A stretch of 60,509 bases of DNA from Nitrospiria bacterium (GTDB lineage Bacteria > Nitrospirota > Nitrospiria > JACQBZ01), in contig DATKAN010000017.1 of assembly GCA_035498035.1 (NCBI GenBank), positions 1-60,509 on the forward strand. Reading direction: 5' to 3'. Below the pieces are notes generated by a model, which was not told where the DNA came from, ran no database searches, and saw only the letters and a program-made list of their open reading frames with translations. Below, piece after piece: positions 16,986 to 27,766 of the stretch; the stretch's first letter is position 1, and each line of letters starts with the position of its first letter. The position numbers and the translations under genes were made by a program.

Positions 16986-17369
16986 ATGAAGAAAATTTTA
17001 TGGGAAGGGTTTTGGATCCTGATTGGAATCGCGTCGATGGTTTCCCCGTCCACCGCGCAGGGTCTCCGGACGATTGACGGCCGAGAACTTCAGACCCTGA
17101 TGTCCGACGGCCATCCCCTGGTCATCGTCGATGTGAGGGAGCCGGAGCTTTTTTCGGCCGGCCACATCAAGGGCGCCATCAATATCCCGTATGACGACGC
17201 CAAGCCGCGGGTGTTCAAAGAGCTATTCCGTAATGACCGCATCGTGTTCGTATGCCACGGCGGACCGATGGGCGATGAGCTCGGCCGCTTGCTGGTCAAT
17301 AACGGATATCCGGACGTCTACAATCTCGCGGGTGGGATGAAGAAATGGAAAGGTGCGACGGTGAAATAG
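16986..17369 (+). CDS. periplasmic single-domain rhodanese-like protein
   Basis: A 127-residue protein with an N-terminal signal (FWILIGIASMVSPSTAQG) and one rhodanese domain: LVIVDVREPELFSAGHIKGA, then IVFVCHGGPMGDE and the terminal YNLAGGMKKWKG. The active-site Cys is present, but the loop reads C-H-G-G-P-M where sulfurtransferases have C-x-x-G-x-R, so the anion-binding Arg is missing. It may bind sulfur compounds or act as a regulator rather than a standard thiosulfate sulfurtransferase. A GAGAGGGG ribosome site precedes the ATG. It is 47 nt from the RCC1 gene. Confidence 0.85.
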   Translation: MKKILWEGFWILIGIASMVSPSTAQGLRTIDGRELQTLMSDGHPLVIVDVREPELFSAGHIKGAINIPYDDAKPRVFKELFRNDRIVFVCHGGPMGDELGRLLVNNGYPDVYNLAGGMKKWKGATVK

Positions 17370-17415
17370 CGACGGATCGGAGGCCCTGCGCGCCTCACTT
17401 GAACCGGGGTATGTA

Positions 17416-18024
17416 TCAATAGGCCACCCCGAGCTTCAGGGCCCAGTATTCAAGCTTTGTGTTCTCGGACTCGAAGGCGTGGTGGTATTGGAGACCGAGA
17501 ACCGCACGGGTGTGGTAAGCAATCTCGTGCGATACGCCGATTTCCGGCGCAAACCCGAAATGCCAGCTCGTATTCGAAAAGGCATACAATCCGACATCCC
17601 AGCGCTGGCTCATGTAGTAGGGTCCCGCACCGAGCCCCACGTAAAACATCTTGTCGGGACCCATGTAATAATGCACCGTCGCAAGGATTGGAAAGGCGTT
17701 GATCGTGCGGTTCTGTTCCCCGGACAGCGTCCCGTGGGGAATGTCGATCGGATTATTGGTCGTCTCGAAGAAAACGTTCCAATCCACAGCCACACCGGCG
17801 GAGATGTTCGGACTAACAAACCATCGTCCTTCAAGCCCGATTCCACGGAAGCTGGTCGCATCGATAAATTCCTTCGTGTCGCCCTCCGGAAATGCGATCT
17901 GGTAGCTGGCAATCACCCAGGGCTCCTGGCTCTGAGCCATCGCCCGGGAACCCGGCAGACTTATCGTCAGTATGGTGATCGTCACGGCAATCGAACACAA
18001 GAATCTCGAATTGAACATGCGCAT
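17416..18024 (-). CDS. small outer-membrane beta-barrel protein
   Basis: A 202-residue protein with a signal peptide (VTITILTISLPGSRAMAQ) and an eight-stranded OmpW/OmpX-like pattern: WVIASYQIAFPEGD, GIGLEGRWFVSPNISAGVAV, ATVHYYMGPDKMFYVGLGAG, FGFAPEIGVSHEI, with the last strand ending in LKLGVAY. The final Tyr is typical of barrel substrates of the BAM machine. A strong AAGGAG lies 6 nt before the start. It is the last gene of a three-gene reverse-strand row (hydrolase, DUF4136 lipoprotein, barrel) with gaps of 22 and 10 nt. Confidence 0.78.
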   Translation of the reverse strand: MRMFNSRFLCSIAVTITILTISLPGSRAMAQSQEPWVIASYQIAFPEGDTKEFIDATSFRGIGLEGRWFVSPNISAGVAVDWNVFFETTNNPIDIPHGTLSGEQNRTINAFPILATVHYYMGPDKMFYVGLGAGPYYMSQRWDVGLYAFSNTSWHFGFAPEIGVSHEIAYHTRAVLGLQYHHAFESENTKLEYWALKLGVAY

Positions 18025-18034
18025 GAATTCCTCC

Positions 18035-18715
18035 TTACGACGGTCCCAGGTAAGGTGATTGAGCGAAGCATTGGTTGATTTGATCCGTAACCCGGGCGGT
18101 GGAATTGCCGGAATCGATCAGGCCGTTGATCGCACAGCCCCAGACCATCGGAGCCGTTTTAGGATCCGTGCTGGTGTCCACCCGCGACGGATCGGCCATA
18201 TTGATCAGGATCGTCCCGGTGGTAAAGCTGTAGGGTTGCATGTAGGGATAGTACCCGCCGTAACAGTAGCAACCATATCCCCACCAGCCACCCCAATAGG
18301 TGTAACCGTAATAGGTCGACGTCGTGGCCGAAACCGTAATAATGAAATTGGGCTGGAGGGCCGGGGGCTCCGTAGGTTCCGTAGGAACGCGGGTATACTG
18401 TCGGGCGGCCATGTTGGCCGCGACCTGAGACAATATCGACGTTTCCAACGTCGGAGGAATGGTAATAGGGTTCGTTTGCCCCGGCGGAACGATATCGACA
18501 TTGTCCGGCATAAAATAGGTGGGTTGGGAAGGAGGCTGGGCCGGGTAAAAATTCGCTTGTTTATCGAATTGCGTGATGGCAATATCGTAATCCGATGCGG
18601 ACTTGTTGCTATCGTACGGATAGCAGGCGGTGAGCGCGGGCAATAAACCAAGGATCAGCATGCCCCATCGGGCGAGGCTGCGCGTCCTCCATCGTCGCGT
18701 TTGTTCCTTATTCAT
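18035..18715 (-). CDS. DUF4136 lipoprotein
   Basis: A 226-residue lipoprotein: basic N-terminus, hydrophobic WGMLILGLLPALTAC with lipidated Cys. The DUF4136 core follows (SDYDIAITQFDKQANFYP, ILSQVAANMAARQYTRV, PNFIITVSATTSTYYGYTY). A very aromatic Gly/Tyr stretch around YGCYCYGGYYPYMQPYSF is followed by TGTILINMADPS and a C-terminal helix with AINGLID. DUF4136 proteins are outer-membrane-associated lipoproteins of unknown role. It sits in a reverse-strand row with an exported hydrolase and a barrel. Confidence 0.85.
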   Translation of the reverse strand: MNKEQTRRWRTRSLARWGMLILGLLPALTACYPYDSNKSASDYDIAITQFDKQANFYPAQPPSQPTYFMPDNVDIVPPGQTNPITIPPTLETSILSQVAANMAARQYTRVPTEPTEPPALQPNFIITVSATTSTYYGYTYWGGWWGYGCYCYGGYYPYMQPYSFTTGTILINMADPSRVDTSTDPKTAPMVWGCAINGLIDSGNSTARVTDQINQCFAQSPYLGPS

Positions 18716-18737
18716 TGGTCAACCGTCCTTTCCATCA

Positions 18738-19601
18738 TTAACCAACCCCATATTTCTTGAACCACTCCAGCAAGCGCTTCCAGCCGTCCTCGGCCGCCTC
18801 TTTCCGATAGCTCGGCCGGTAGTCGGCGTTGAAGGCGTGGGGTGCGTCGGGGTATACAACGATCTGTGAAGGACTGCCGGCCGCCCGCAGGGCTTTTTGC
18901 ATCCGCTCGATCGAATCGATCGGAATGCTCGCGTCCGCGCCCCCGTACAGTCCCAGCACGGGGGCCTTCAGCTTCCCGGCGAGGTCGATCGGGTACCGAG
19001 GAGTGAGATCGTTCGGCGATCCCTCCAGCCGTCCGTACCAGGCCACCGCCGCCTTCAGCCGCACGTTGTGCGCCGCGTAGAGCCAGACGATCCGCCCGCC
19101 CCAGCAAAAACCGGTGATACCAAGTCGCTTGAGATCTCCCCGACCGGACTTTCCGGCCCAGTCCGCGGCCGCATCCAGATCGGAGAGCACCTGCGCATCC
19201 GGCACCTTCGAGACGACCCGGGTGAAGATCTCCTGGAAATCGGTCATCTTCGAAACGTCTCCCTGCCGGGCGTACAGCTCGGGCGCCACGGCGAGGTAAC
19301 CCCGTTTGGCGAAACGACGGCACATATCCCGGATGTGCTCGTGGACCCCGAAGATTTCCTGGACCACCAGAACGACCGGGAACGGGCCACCCCCGGCCGG
19401 CCTGGCGCGATAGCCCGGGATCTCGCCGTCGGCGACGGGGATCTTCACCTCGCCGGCCGAAAGCCCGGCCGCGTCGGTCGTGATGGTCTGGGCCGAGACG
19501 GGCCGCACCGCCAGGGCAAAGCCCGCGGCCAGCGCCGAGATGACAAATTCCCGTCTCGTAAAACCGGTCTTGGGGAGAAAATTCTGGATGCCCTTATCCA
19601 T
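18738..19601 (-). CDS. Tat-exported dienelactone hydrolase family protein
   Basis: About 287 residues with a twin-arginine signal ([17 protein letters not shown]). The mature enzyme is an alpha/beta hydrolase of the dienelactone hydrolase family: [18 protein letters not shown], nucleophile Cys in [11 protein letters not shown], acid in [10 protein letters not shown] and His in [12 protein letters not shown]. The Cys-Asp-His triad is intact. Family members open lactone or ester bonds. The Tat signal implies folding before export to the periplasm. ATG 19601 (MDKGIQ) is preferred; an upstream ATG at 19622 is in frame. It is the first gene of a three-gene reverse-strand row. Confidence 0.88.
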   Translation of the reverse strand: MDKGIQNFLPKTGFTRREFVISALAAGFALAVRPVSAQTITTDAAGLSAGEVKIPVADGEIPGYRARPAGGGPFPVVLVVQEIFGVHEHIRDMCRRFAKRGYLAVAPELYARQGDVSKMTDFQEIFTRVVSKVPDAQVLSDLDAAADWAGKSGRGDLKRLGITGFCWGGRIVWLYAAHNVRLKAAVAWYGRLEGSPNDLTPRYPIDLAGKLKAPVLGLYGGADASIPIDSIERMQKALRAAGSPSQIVVYPDAPHAFNADYRPSYRKEAAEDGWKRLLEWFKKYGVG

Positions 19602-19712
19602 TTCACTTTCCCGGATGATCATCTCGCGAGCCGTTTCCCGAGGGTTCGACTATGGTATGACCGACTTCCCCATTAAGTCAATAAGACTTTTCCCGATTCA
19701 TTCCATTAGAAG

Positions 19713-19742
19713 ATGACGCGGGCCAACAATTTTATTTATAAT
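19713..19742 (+). promoter_or_regulatory. promoter for the double UvrA gene
   Basis: A perfect -10 TATAAT (19737-19742) with a -35-like ATGACG 18 bp upstream (19713-19718). Transcription would start near 19749, so the in-frame ATG at 19713 cannot be the translation start. This supports ATG 19773. Confidence 0.5.
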
Positions 19743-19772
19743 AATCCTCTCATCCTTGTATTGAGGTGTCCG

Positions 19773-22700
19773 ATGTCCAAGGGCTTTATTCAAATCCAGG
19801 GGGCGCGGCAGAACAACCTGAAGGTCCTCGACCTCCGCCTTCCGCTCAACGAACTGATCGTCGTGACGGGCGTGAGCGGTTCGGGAAAATCCTCGCTCGC
19901 CTTCGATACGATCTACGCCGAGGGACAGCGGCGCTATGTCGAGACCTTCTCCCCCTACGCCCGACAGTTTCTGGACCGGATGGACAAGCCCAAGGCCGAT
20001 CGGATCGAGGGAATCCCGCCGGCCATCGCGATCGATCAGACGAATCCGGTCCGGACTTCGCGATCCACCGTCGGCACCATGACCGAGCTGAACGATCATT
20101 TGAAGCTTCTGTTCGCGCGGGCCGCGGAACTGTTCTGCCGCGGCTGCGGCCGTCCCGTTCATCGTGAAACGCCCGACAGCATTGCCGATCAGGTGATCAA
20201 GAACGCCGCATCGTCCCCTACGGTCGAAGCCCTGATCACCTTCACCGTCCGCGTTCCGGATAATTTTTCCGTGAAGGAGGTCAAATCGCTGCTTGCGGGC
20301 CAAGGGTATACCCGGATTCATCGCGAGGAGGGCCCGCGCCTTGAGGTGATCGCCGACCGGGCGCGGATCGTCATGGCCCGACGGGGAAGACTCGTCGAAG
20401 GGATCGAATCCGCTCTCAAACACGGGAACGGCCGTGTGGATGTTTACCCCCTGGATGACCGGGGCCGTTCCGGCGCGCCCTGGCGCTTTTCCTCCGAGCT
20501 TCACTGCCCCGATTGCGACATGGACTATCGCGACCCCATCCCGAACTTTTTCTCGTTCAATTCGCCCATCGGCGCTTGCGGAAACTGCCGCGGCTTCGGC
20601 CGGGTCATCGGGATCGATTATGCCCTCGTCGTCCCGGACGAGAACAGGACGCTGGCCGGGGGCGCCGTGAAGCCCTGGCAGACCGAAAGCTACTCGGAAT
20701 GCCAAGACGACCTGATGCGGTTCGCGCGACGGCGCGGGATCCCCACGGACCTCCCCTGGCGGAAACTCACCCGGGAGCAGAAACAGTGGGTGATCGAGGG
20801 GGAAGGGTCGTGGCGGGACCGGAAATGGTACGGCGTAAAGCGGTTCTTCGACTGGCTCGAGACGAAAAGCTACAAGATGCATATCCGGGTGTTGTTGTCC
20901 CGATACCGCGCCTACGACGTCTGCCCCGACTGCCGCGGGGCGCGGCTTGGCCCGGAGCCCTTGCTCTGGCGCTTGGGAACCACCGGGAAGGGCCTGACGA
21001 TTCACGAAGTGATGCTCCTGCCGATCGAGCGGAGCTTTGAGTTTTTCAATCACCTCAATCTCCCCGTTCCGCTCGATGAAGCGGCCGATCTCCTATTGGG
21101 CGAAATCCGTTCCCGGCTTCGCTATCTCGTCGAGGTAGGACTCGGCTACCTCACGCTGGACCGGCAGTCCCGGACGCTCTCGGGCGGCGAGGTCCAGCGG
21201 ATCAACCTCACGACGGCGCTCGGCACCTCGCTCGTCAACACGCTGTTCGTTCTGGATGAGCCCAGCATCGGTCTTCATCCGCGCGACATGGGCCGGGTGA
21301 TCGGGGTGCTCAGGCGGCTTCGTGATGCCGGAAACTCGCTGCTCGTCGTGGAACACGACCCGCAGGTGATGCTTTCGGCCGACCGCATCCTGGATCTCGG
21401 GCCGGGGCCGGGCGAGCGCGGGGGTCGGGTCGTCTATTTCGGCCGGCCCGAAGGACTTTTGAAATCGTCCCGTTCGCTTACGGCGCAATACCTTTCCGGT
21501 ACGAAAGCTGTTGCGGCCGAGACCGAACCGTCGCCGCCGGCGACGGCGCACCTCGAGGGCTATTTGGAGATTTTGGGCGCGGCCGAGAACAACCTGAAAT
21601 CCATCGATGTCAGTATTCCCCTCAAACGCCTCGTCTGCCTCACCGGCGTGAGCGGCTCGGGAAAGTCCACCCTGATGCAGAATGTCCTCTACAACGGGCT
21701 GCGCAAGACCTTCGGCCGACCGGTCGAGCCGCCGGGCCGCCACCGCGCGATCCGCGGCCACCACCGGATCGGCGACGTCGTCCTGGTGGACCAGTCGCCC
21801 ATCGGAAAGACGACGCGCTCGAACCCCGCGAGCTACGTCGGTGCCCTGGCCGCCGTTCGCGAGCTTTTCGCGGCCGAGCCGCTCGCCCGCGAAAGGGGCT
21901 ATACCGCGGCGACCTTCGGCTTCAACTCCGGGGCCGGCCGCTGTCCCGCCTGCGGCGGAAACGGTTTCGAGCATGTCGAGATGCAGTTCCTGAGCGACGT
22001 CTATCTCCGCTGTCCGGACTGCGACGGGAAGCGCTACCGACCGGAAGTACTGGAGGTCAAGGTCTGGCCGGCGAACGGGGAAAGCCGGCCGCGGTCGATG
22101 GCCGACGTGCTCGAGATGACGGTCACGGAGGCGATGGCGTTTTTCGCCGCCTCACCCCCGGTGCGCAAGGCGCTCGAGCCGCTTACGGCGGTGGGCCTCG
22201 ATTACCTGAGACTGGGTCAGCCCGTCCCCACGCTCTCGGGCGGGGAGGCCCAGCGGCTGAAGCTGGCGGGACATCTGGCCGTCATCCCCGGCCGGTCCGA
22301 GAACCGTTCCAGCCTGTTTCTTTTGGACGAGCCGACGACGGGCCTCCATTTCGACGATATTCGAAACCTGCTCTCGGCCCTTCGACGTCTGATCGCGGAG
22401 GGCCACTCGGTCGTCGTGATCGAGCACAACCTCGACGTGATCCGGGCGGCCGATTGGATCATCGACCTCGGGCCCGAGGGCGGCGAGGCCGGCGGCCGGG
22501 TCATCGGCGAGGGAACACCGCGGGAGATGGCGAAACACGGGACGAGTCACACCGGGGCGGCCTTGCGGACCTACGAGAGGGCGCTCCGCCGGATCGCGGA
22601 ACTCCCGGCCCCGGCCGAACCCAAGAACCGGGAGGCCATCGGCTCGAAGGGGGCGATCCGGATTCACAACGCCCGCGAACACAACCTCAAGGGCGTCGAC

Positions 22701-25298
22701 ATCGCGATCCCGCGCAACCGGTTCACGGTGATCACCGGCGTGAGCGGCAGCGGAAAGAGCACGGTGGCCTTCGACATCCTCTTCGCCGAGGGCCAGCGCC
22801 GGTATCTCGAGTCGCTGAACGCCTATGCGCGACAGTTCGTGCAGCCGGCCGCCCGGCCGGACGTGGACGCGGTCTTCGGGATTCCCCCGACCGTCGCCAT
22901 CGAGCAGCGCACCAGCCGCGGCGGACGGAAGAGCACCGTCGCGACCCTGACCGAGATCTACCATTTCCTGAGACTCCTGTTCGTCAAGCTGGGAACACCC
23001 CACTGCCCGGACTGCGACCTGGCGATACGACCGCAGACCGCCGAGGCGATCCTGGCCCGGATTCTGCGACAGCACCGCGCCAGAACCGTCCGGCTCCTCG
23101 CCCCGCTCGTGACGGCGCGAAAGGGCACCTACTCCGACCTCGCCCAATGGGCCGCGGGGAAAGGGTTCAGCCAGCTGCGCGTGGACGGGAAAATGATCCC
23201 GACCGATCCCTGGCCCCGTCTGGACCGTTTCAAGGAGCACACGATCGAGCTGCCGGTCGGCGCGCTCGTCGCGACGCCCGAGGCGGAGCGGGACCTTCGC
23301 GCGCTCCTCGAGCGGACGCTGGAGTTCGGAAAAGGCGCCGTCCGGATCGCCCCGGGAGAGGGGCTTTACTCCACCCGCCGGTCCTGTCCGCGCTGCGGCC
23401 GGAGCTTCGCCGAGCCCGATCCGCGGCTTTTCTCCTTCAACTCGAAACACGGGTGGTGCGGCCGCTGCTACGGCACCGGCCAGATGTTGCGCGGCTTCGA
23501 CGACCGGCAGACGGGCGAGGAGATCTGGTGGAACGAATGGTGGGAGGGCGGGGAGACGGTCTGCCCGGACTGCCACGGCCGGCGGCTCAACCCCGAGGCG
23601 CTCGCGGTCCGGTTCCGCGGGAAAAGCATCGCCGAAATCACGGCGCTCCCGGTCGAGGAGGCCGACCGGTTTTTCCGGGGCCTGAAGACGCACGGCCGCG
23701 AGGCGGTAATCGCGCGGGACATCCTCGCCGAGCTGGGCTCCCGGTTCAAATTCCTCAAGGAGGTCGGCTTGGCCTATCTTTCGCTCGACCGCTCGGCCCC
23801 GACGCTGTCCGGCGGAGAGGCCCAGCGCATCCGGCTGGCCTCGCAGCTCGGCTCCAACCTCCGGGGCGTCTGCTACATCCTGGACGAGCCGACGATCGGA
23901 CTTCATCCGAGGGACAACCGGAGGCTGCTGGAGACGCTGCACAGGCTCGGGGCGAAGGGAAACACCGTCGTGGTGGTCGAGCACGATGAAGAGACGATCC
24001 GGAGCGCCGCGCATCTCGTCGATCTCGGACCCGGCGCGGGCGTTCACGGGGGGAGGGTGGTGGTCGAGGGGCCGGTCGGCGCCGTGATGCGGCATCCCGA
24101 ATCCGTGACGGGCCGCTACCTGGCCGATCCGCTCCGGCACCCCTTAACCGATCGACGGCCGGTGCGGGCGGGTGATCCCGCCCTGGAGATCCTCGAGGCG
24201 CGGCTTCACAATCTGAAAAACCTGCGGGTCCGCGTTCCGCTGGGAAGGCTGGTCTGCGTGACGGGGGTGAGCGGAAGCGGCAAGAGCACACTGGTCCGGG
24301 ATATTCTTCACGACAATCTGAAGCGGAACCTGGCTCCGGAACGGAGGGCCGAAAGGCAAACGGCTCGCGAACCGCGCTTCCACGGATGCCGCGCGATCCG
24401 CGGCGGGGAAACGGTCCGACGGGTGCTGGAAGTGGACCAGACCCCGATCGGTAAAACGCCCCGCTCCTGCCCGGCGACCTATGTCGGTTTCTGGGACGAA
24501 ATCCGCCGGCTGTTCGCCGCGATGCCCGAGGCGCGGATGCGCGGATGGGGGCCGTCCCGCTTTTCATTCAATGTCCCGGGCGGACGCTGCGAGACCTGCG
24601 AAGGCCAGGGCGTCCGGACGATCGAAATGAGTTTTCTTCCCGACGTGCGGGTGGGCTGCGAGGCCTGCCGCGGGGCGCGGTTCAACCCGGAGACCCTCAC
24701 CGTCCGCACCAAAGAAAAAACAATCGCCGAATTGCTCGCGATGAACGTGGACGAGGCGGCCGGGTTCTTTGCCGCACACCGCAAGGTCCATCATGCCCTG
24801 CGCCTATTGCAGGACGTGGGGCTGGGCTACCTCACGCTCGGCCAGCCAAGCCCGACCCTCTCGGGCGGCGAGGCCCAGCGGATCAAGCTGGTGACCGAGC
24901 TGACGAAGGCCGGGCCGCCGGAGGAGCTTTCTCCCGCGAGGCCCCGTGAGATACGCCCATCACCCCTTCACGCGACGCTGTACCTTTTGGACGAGCCCAC
25001 GATCGGCCTGCATATGGCCGACGTCGAAAAGCTGATCCGGGTGCTCCACCGCCTGGTCGCGGCGGGCAACACGGTCGTAATCATCGAGCACAATCTGGAT
25101 GTGATCGCCGAGGCGGATTGGGTCATCGACATGGGGCCGGAGGGCGGAGCGGGGGGCGGCCGCATCGTGGCCCAGGGCTCCCCGGAAGCCGTCGCGCGCG
25201 TCCGGGACGCCTCCCACACCGCCAGGATCCTCGCCCGTTTCCTCAGGGAACGCGGACGACGGGGGATTGACAGGGGGGCTTCGGGAGGAATATCATGA
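19773..25298 (+). CDS. uvrA: double-length (tandem fused) UvrA
   Basis: A 1841-residue protein made of two complete UvrA units head to tail; a normal UvrA has about 940 residues. Four ABC ATPase modules are visible: four GVSGSGKS Walker A loops, four LSGGExQR signatures and four DEPxxGLH Walker B regions. Unit 1 covers about residues 1-950, unit 2 about 955-1841. Each unit retains zinc-binding CxxC pairs ([10 protein letters not shown]...ACGNCRGFG and [10 protein letters not shown]...[19 protein letters not shown]...WCGRCYGTG and [10 protein letters not shown]...VGCEACRGA) and the insert where UvrB binds. UvrA dimers find DNA lesions in nucleotide excision repair. A fused form would be an obligate dimer in one chain. 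A separate uvrB is present at 50177-52171. Confidence 0.95.
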   Translation: MSKGFIQIQGARQNNLKVLDLRLPLNELIVVTGVSGSGKSSLAFDTIYAEGQRRYVETFSPYARQFLDRMDKPKADRIEGIPPAIAIDQTNPVRTSRSTVGTMTELNDHLKLLFARAAELFCRGCGRPVHRETPDSIADQVIKNAASSPTVEALITFTVRVPDNFSVKEVKSLLAGQGYTRIHREEGPRLEVIADRARIVMARRGRLVEGIESALKHGNGRVDVYPLDDRGRSGAPWRFSSELHCPDCDMDYRDPIPNFFSFNSPIGACGNCRGFGRVIGIDYALVVPDENRTLAGGAVKPWQTESYSECQDDLMRFARRRGIPTDLPWRKLTREQKQWVIEGEGSWRDRKWYGVKRFFDWLETKSYKMHIRVLLSRYRAYDVCPDCRGARLGPEPLLWRLGTTGKGLTIHEVMLLPIERSFEFFNHLNLPVPLDEAADLLLGEIRSRLRYLVEVGLGYLTLDRQSRTLSGGEVQRINLTTALGTSLVNTLFVLDEPSIGLHPRDMGRVIGVLRRLRDAGNSLLVVEHDPQVMLSADRILDLGPGPGERGGRVVYFGRPEGLLKSSRSLTAQYLSGTKAVAAETEPSPPATAHLEGYLEILGAAENNLKSIDVSIPLKRLVCLTGVSGSGKSTLMQNVLYNGLRKTFGRPVEPPGRHRAIRGHHRIGDVVLVDQSPIGKTTRSNPASYVGALAAVRELFAAEPLARERGYTAATFGFNSGAGRCPACGGNGFEHVEMQFLSDVYLRCPDCDGKRYRPEVLEVKVWPANGESRPRSMADVLEMTVTEAMAFFAASPPVRKALEPLTAVGLDYLRLGQPVPTLSGGEAQRLKLAGHLAVIPGRSENRSSLFLLDEPTTGLHFDDIRNLLSALRRLIAEGHSVVVIEHNLDVIRAADWIIDLGPEGGEAGGRVIGEGTPREMAKHGTSHTGAALRTYERALRRIAELPAPAEPKNREAIGSKGAIRIHNAREHNLKGVDIAIPRNRFTVITGVSGSGKSTVAFDILFAEGQRRYLESLNAYARQFVQPAARPDVDAVFGIPPTVAIEQRTSRGGRKSTVATLTEIYHFLRLLFVKLGTPHCPDCDLAIRPQTAEAILARILRQHRARTVRLLAPLVTARKGTYSDLAQWAAGKGFSQLRVDGKMIPTDPWPRLDRFKEHTIELPVGALVATPEAERDLRALLERTLEFGKGAVRIAPGEGLYSTRRSCPRCGRSFAEPDPRLFSFNSKHGWCGRCYGTGQMLRGFDDRQTGEEIWWNEWWEGGETVCPDCHGRRLNPEALAVRFRGKSIAEITALPVEEADRFFRGLKTHGREAVIARDILAELGSRFKFLKEVGLAYLSLDRSAPTLSGGEAQRIRLASQLGSNLRGVCYILDEPTIGLHPRDNRRLLETLHRLGAKGNTVVVVEHDEETIRSAAHLVDLGPGAGVHGGRVVVEGPVGAVMRHPESVTGRYLADPLRHPLTDRRPVRAGDPALEILEARLHNLKNLRVRVPLGRLVCVTGVSGSGKSTLVRDILHDNLKRNLAPERRAERQTAREPRFHGCRAIRGGETVRRVLEVDQTPIGKTPRSCPATYVGFWDEIRRLFAAMPEARMRGWGPSRFSFNVPGGRCETCEGQGVRTIEMSFLPDVRVGCEACRGARFNPETLTVRTKEKTIAELLAMNVDEAAGFFAAHRKVHHALRLLQDVGLGYLTLGQPSPTLSGGEAQRIKLVTELTKAGPPEELSPARPREIRPSPLHATLYLLDEPTIGLHMADVEKLIRVLHRLVAAGNTVVIIEHNLDVIAEADWVIDMGPEGGAGGGRIVAQGSPEAVARVRDASHTARILARFLRERGRRGIDRGASGGIS

Positions 25299-25328
25299 AG
25301 GCATTGTACGGTCGGAAGCATCCCAGAT

Positions 25329-25790
25329 ATGGCTAAAACGGTCCCCAAACAGGAATTCGTGGACTTGGGCGATCGGCGGGTCCTCGCCGACGAGCTGAAA
25401 AGGTCCGTCGAGATCTGTCTCAAGGACGGCCGCTATGTCGCCGTCCTGTGCGTCATCGTCTGCGGCATCGACGCCTTCGCGAGCGGCCACAAGAGCTTCA
25501 CGGCCCACAAACGGGATTACCTGAAAATTCTCGAAAAGCATTTTCCCGTCCTGGCCAAACAACTCGGGGCGCAAAAATTCTACAATACGTACCGGCATGG
25601 GATGGTCCATCATTTTCATCCGATGAAGGGGTACATCATGAGTCAGGATCAGGACCTCGACGGCCAGTACGTTGCGGAACTGAAAATCGAAGGGAGGCCG
25701 GAGCCGGCCATTTCGATCAACATGGACCGACTCATCCGCGATTTCATCCATCTCTGCGATTACGTCATTTCCGGGAATCCGCTTCCCTGA
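25329..25790 (+). CDS. unknown small cytoplasmic protein downstream of uvrA
   Basis: A 153-residue protein that I do not recognise. It starts at ATG 25329, 30 nt after the UvrA stop, with only a weak ribosome site, so it is probably co-transcribed. It contains a helical N-terminal half (ADELKRSVEICLKDGRYVAVLCVIVCGIDAF) and a His-rich turn (YNTYRHGMVHHFHPMKGYIM) in the middle. A C-terminal helix (INMDRLIRDFIHLCDYVI) follows. No signal or transmembrane segment is present. The clustered histidines could bind metal, but nothing proves it. Confidence 0.65.
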   Translation: MAKTVPKQEFVDLGDRRVLADELKRSVEICLKDGRYVAVLCVIVCGIDAFASGHKSFTAHKRDYLKILEKHFPVLAKQLGAQKFYNTYRHGMVHHFHPMKGYIMSQDQDLDGQYVAELKIEGRPEPAISINMDRLIRDFIHLCDYVISGNPLP

Positions 25791-25830
25791 ACCCCATCCC
25801 GAGCCGTATTCGGCCCCTTCCCACGTCCGT

Positions 25831-27180
25831 TCAGCGCGTCATCCAGGAGCGGGACCGGATTGTCAGAAACGCATACGGGAAAATCCAAAACAAGGTCAAG
25901 ACCGAGAAGTAGGCGTAGAGCACCCCGAAGAGACAGTTCCAGGATCGCTCGCTCTTTAAATAGAAGAGCATGTAAACGGTGGACATCAATCCGATCGAAA
26001 ACAGGACCGGCGGGATCGTCCACGGATCGCTCGCCGACAGCACGACCAGGAGCACAAGGGCGCCGTAGCTCACGGGATAACGCAGGTTGGTGACGAAACG
26101 GTCCAGGATCGCAATCATGCGGGCCGCAAAAGGGCGCTTCCAGACGATGCGGATAAACCGGAGATCTTCCCGGATGTAGCTTCGGTCCCAGCGGATATAC
26201 ATTTTGCACAGCTTCGTATAGCGATCGGGGACCACCGTGCGGACCACCGCGGTCCGCTGGTAGACGGTGTCATAACCGCGCGACAGGATGAAGTTCGTCA
26301 GGGCGCGGTCCTCGCCGTAAGTGCATCGGGCGCCCAGGAAGGTCTGCCCCTCCCACGCGTCCAGCACCCCGCGCACCACCGAGAGGCGATACGCCGTCAA
26401 GGCACCGGGACAACAATAGACGGTGCGGTAGGTGGACTGCGCCGCGCGAAGATAGTCGAAGGCCAGGATGTAACGCACCTGCAGCATCCGCGGAATGATT
26501 CCCTGGTGCCGATTGTAAACATCCACCTTCCCGGCCACCGCCCCCACGGTCGGATGGCGAAAGGGACCCGCCAGGGCCAGGAGCGTACCGCTGTCGATCA
26601 CGCTGTCGGAATCGACGGTCACGACGACCTCCCCCCGCGCCCGCCGAAAACCCTCCGCCAGCGCGGCGCGCTTACCCTTATTTCGCGGAAACCTTATCGG
26701 GGAAACCAAGGCCGGATACCGTCGAGCGGCGCGCGCAATGTATTTCCACGTGTCGTCGCGGCTCCCGTCATCCACCACAAGGATCTCCAGCCGGTCGCCC
26801 GGATAGAGCGCGGCCGCCACGGAATCGATGGTCTTCTCGACCATCGGCCCCTCGTTATAGGCCGGGATGATGACGGTCATGCGGGGGGCGTCGCCCATGC
26901 CGGTGGATGCAAAGGGCCGGTAACGGGACCACAGCAGCGTGCGAAAGACCAACAGGATGGTTCCCATGACAACCCACAAAAAGCTCGGGCGCTCAATATA
27001 CCGAGCCCAATGGAGGGGAACGGTTTCGCGAAATAATGGACGGAAAAGGTGGCTTGATAGAATGACGTAGGCGAGACCCGAAAGACTCAAAATGATGGCC
27101 GACCTGAGCACCCACTCCCAGATGTCGGTCTGAGCTTTGGCAACCGTCTTACCCCTGACTAAGACTGAATCGGAAGACAT
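25831..27180 (-). CDS. membrane glycosyltransferase family 2 (hyaluronan/chitin-oligosaccharide synthase-like)
   Basis: A 449-residue processive-type GT2. N-terminal transmembrane helices (about residues 25-45 and 65-85) lead into the catalytic domain: VIIPAYNEGPMVEKTIDSV, EILVVDDGSRDDT, VVVTVDSDSVID (DxD), CPGALTAYRLSVV, YGEDRALTNFIL (GED) and YIRWDRSYIRE in place of the QxxRW motif. Three or four C-terminal helices follow. This set is closest to NodC/hyaluronan-synthase-like enzymes that polymerise and extrude a polysaccharide; the sugar is unknown. It is transcribed divergently from the small metallopeptidase gene. Confidence 0.88.
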   Translation of the reverse strand: MSSDSVLVRGKTVAKAQTDIWEWVLRSAIILSLSGLAYVILSSHLFRPLFRETVPLHWARYIERPSFLWVVMGTILLVFRTLLWSRYRPFASTGMGDAPRMTVIIPAYNEGPMVEKTIDSVAAALYPGDRLEILVVDDGSRDDTWKYIARAARRYPALVSPIRFPRNKGKRAALAEGFRRARGEVVVTVDSDSVIDSGTLLALAGPFRHPTVGAVAGKVDVYNRHQGIIPRMLQVRYILAFDYLRAAQSTYRTVYCCPGALTAYRLSVVRGVLDAWEGQTFLGARCTYGEDRALTNFILSRGYDTVYQRTAVVRTVVPDRYTKLCKMYIRWDRSYIREDLRFIRIVWKRPFAARMIAILDRFVTNLRYPVSYGALVLLVVLSASDPWTIPPVLFSIGLMSTVYMLFYLKSERSWNCLFGVLYAYFSVLTLFWIFPYAFLTIRSRSWMTR

Positions 27181-27334
27181 CCTAACTTGCTTTCCACCTA
27201 ATAAGTAATGCGAACATTCACTATAAGATAATCACGGGGCGAATATCAAGTGGCAGGAGCAAGTGCGGTTCCTGGCTTGATCCCCCGGGAAGACGATTAG
27301 AATCAGAAACGTCCCTCGCCTTGGTCCGAGAGCC

Positions 27335-27766
27335 TTGCCTTTTTCGAAGCGCTTGGTTATAGTCCATTCGGATAGGGGGCATGCGTTGGAATATCTACCG
27401 GCACCGGAAATCGATGAGGAACTCGGGAGGATCATCCGCTCGCTTGAAATGACCCACATCCAGCCCGGACGCGTCCGCGCGATCCGAAGCCGCGGGACGA
27501 AAAGCCGCCGCATCCTGGCCCGCTGCCACGGATTACCCAAAGCACTTCAGACCGCCCTGTCCATCCCGGCCCACTACGTGATCGAGCTCGTCTCTGAAAA
27601 TTACGACCGTCTCACCGAAGCCGAACAGACCAAAACGCTGATCCACGAGCTCCTCCATATCCCCCGCATCTTCGGCGGGGGATTTCGAAACCACGACTAT
27701 GTCCGTGATCGTCGTGTGAACCAGCTCTATGAACAGTACATGAGAAGGAAAAAGGATCCCGCGTAG
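27335..27766 (+). CDS. putative metallopeptidase (phage-metallopeptidase-like domain)
   Basis: A protein of about 143 residues with a zinc-peptidase signature HELLHIP (HExxH) at about residue 107, followed by GGGFRNHDYV. An upstream helix-strand region contains AHYVIELVSENYDRLTEAEQ. This matches the small putative phage metallopeptidase domain found in chromosomes and prophages. The N-terminus is uncertain: the frame opens with TTG 27335 and no strong ribosome site is present. It is not flanked by phage genes here. Confidence 0.7.
   Translation: MPFSKRLVIVHSDRGHALEYLPAPEIDEELGRIIRSLEMTHIQPGRVRAIRSRGTKSRRILARCHGLPKALQTALSIPAHYVIELVSENYDRLTEAEQTKTLIHELLHIPRIFGGGFRNHDYVRDRRVNQLYEQYMRRKKDPA

Noticed and set aside
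17479-18078. 199-codon plus-strand frame opposite the reverse barrel gene
   Set aside because: Antisense to a barrel with signal peptide and strong ribosome site; no domain of its own.
19713-19772. Earlier ATG for the double UvrA
   Set aside because: It overlaps the predicted -35/-10 region and adds residues not found in UvrA; ATG 19773 starts at the conserved strand.
22152-24140. 662-codon reverse frame inside uvrA
   Set aside because: Antisense to conserved UvrA motifs throughout; low-complexity Arg/Gly/Pro composition without recognisable domains.
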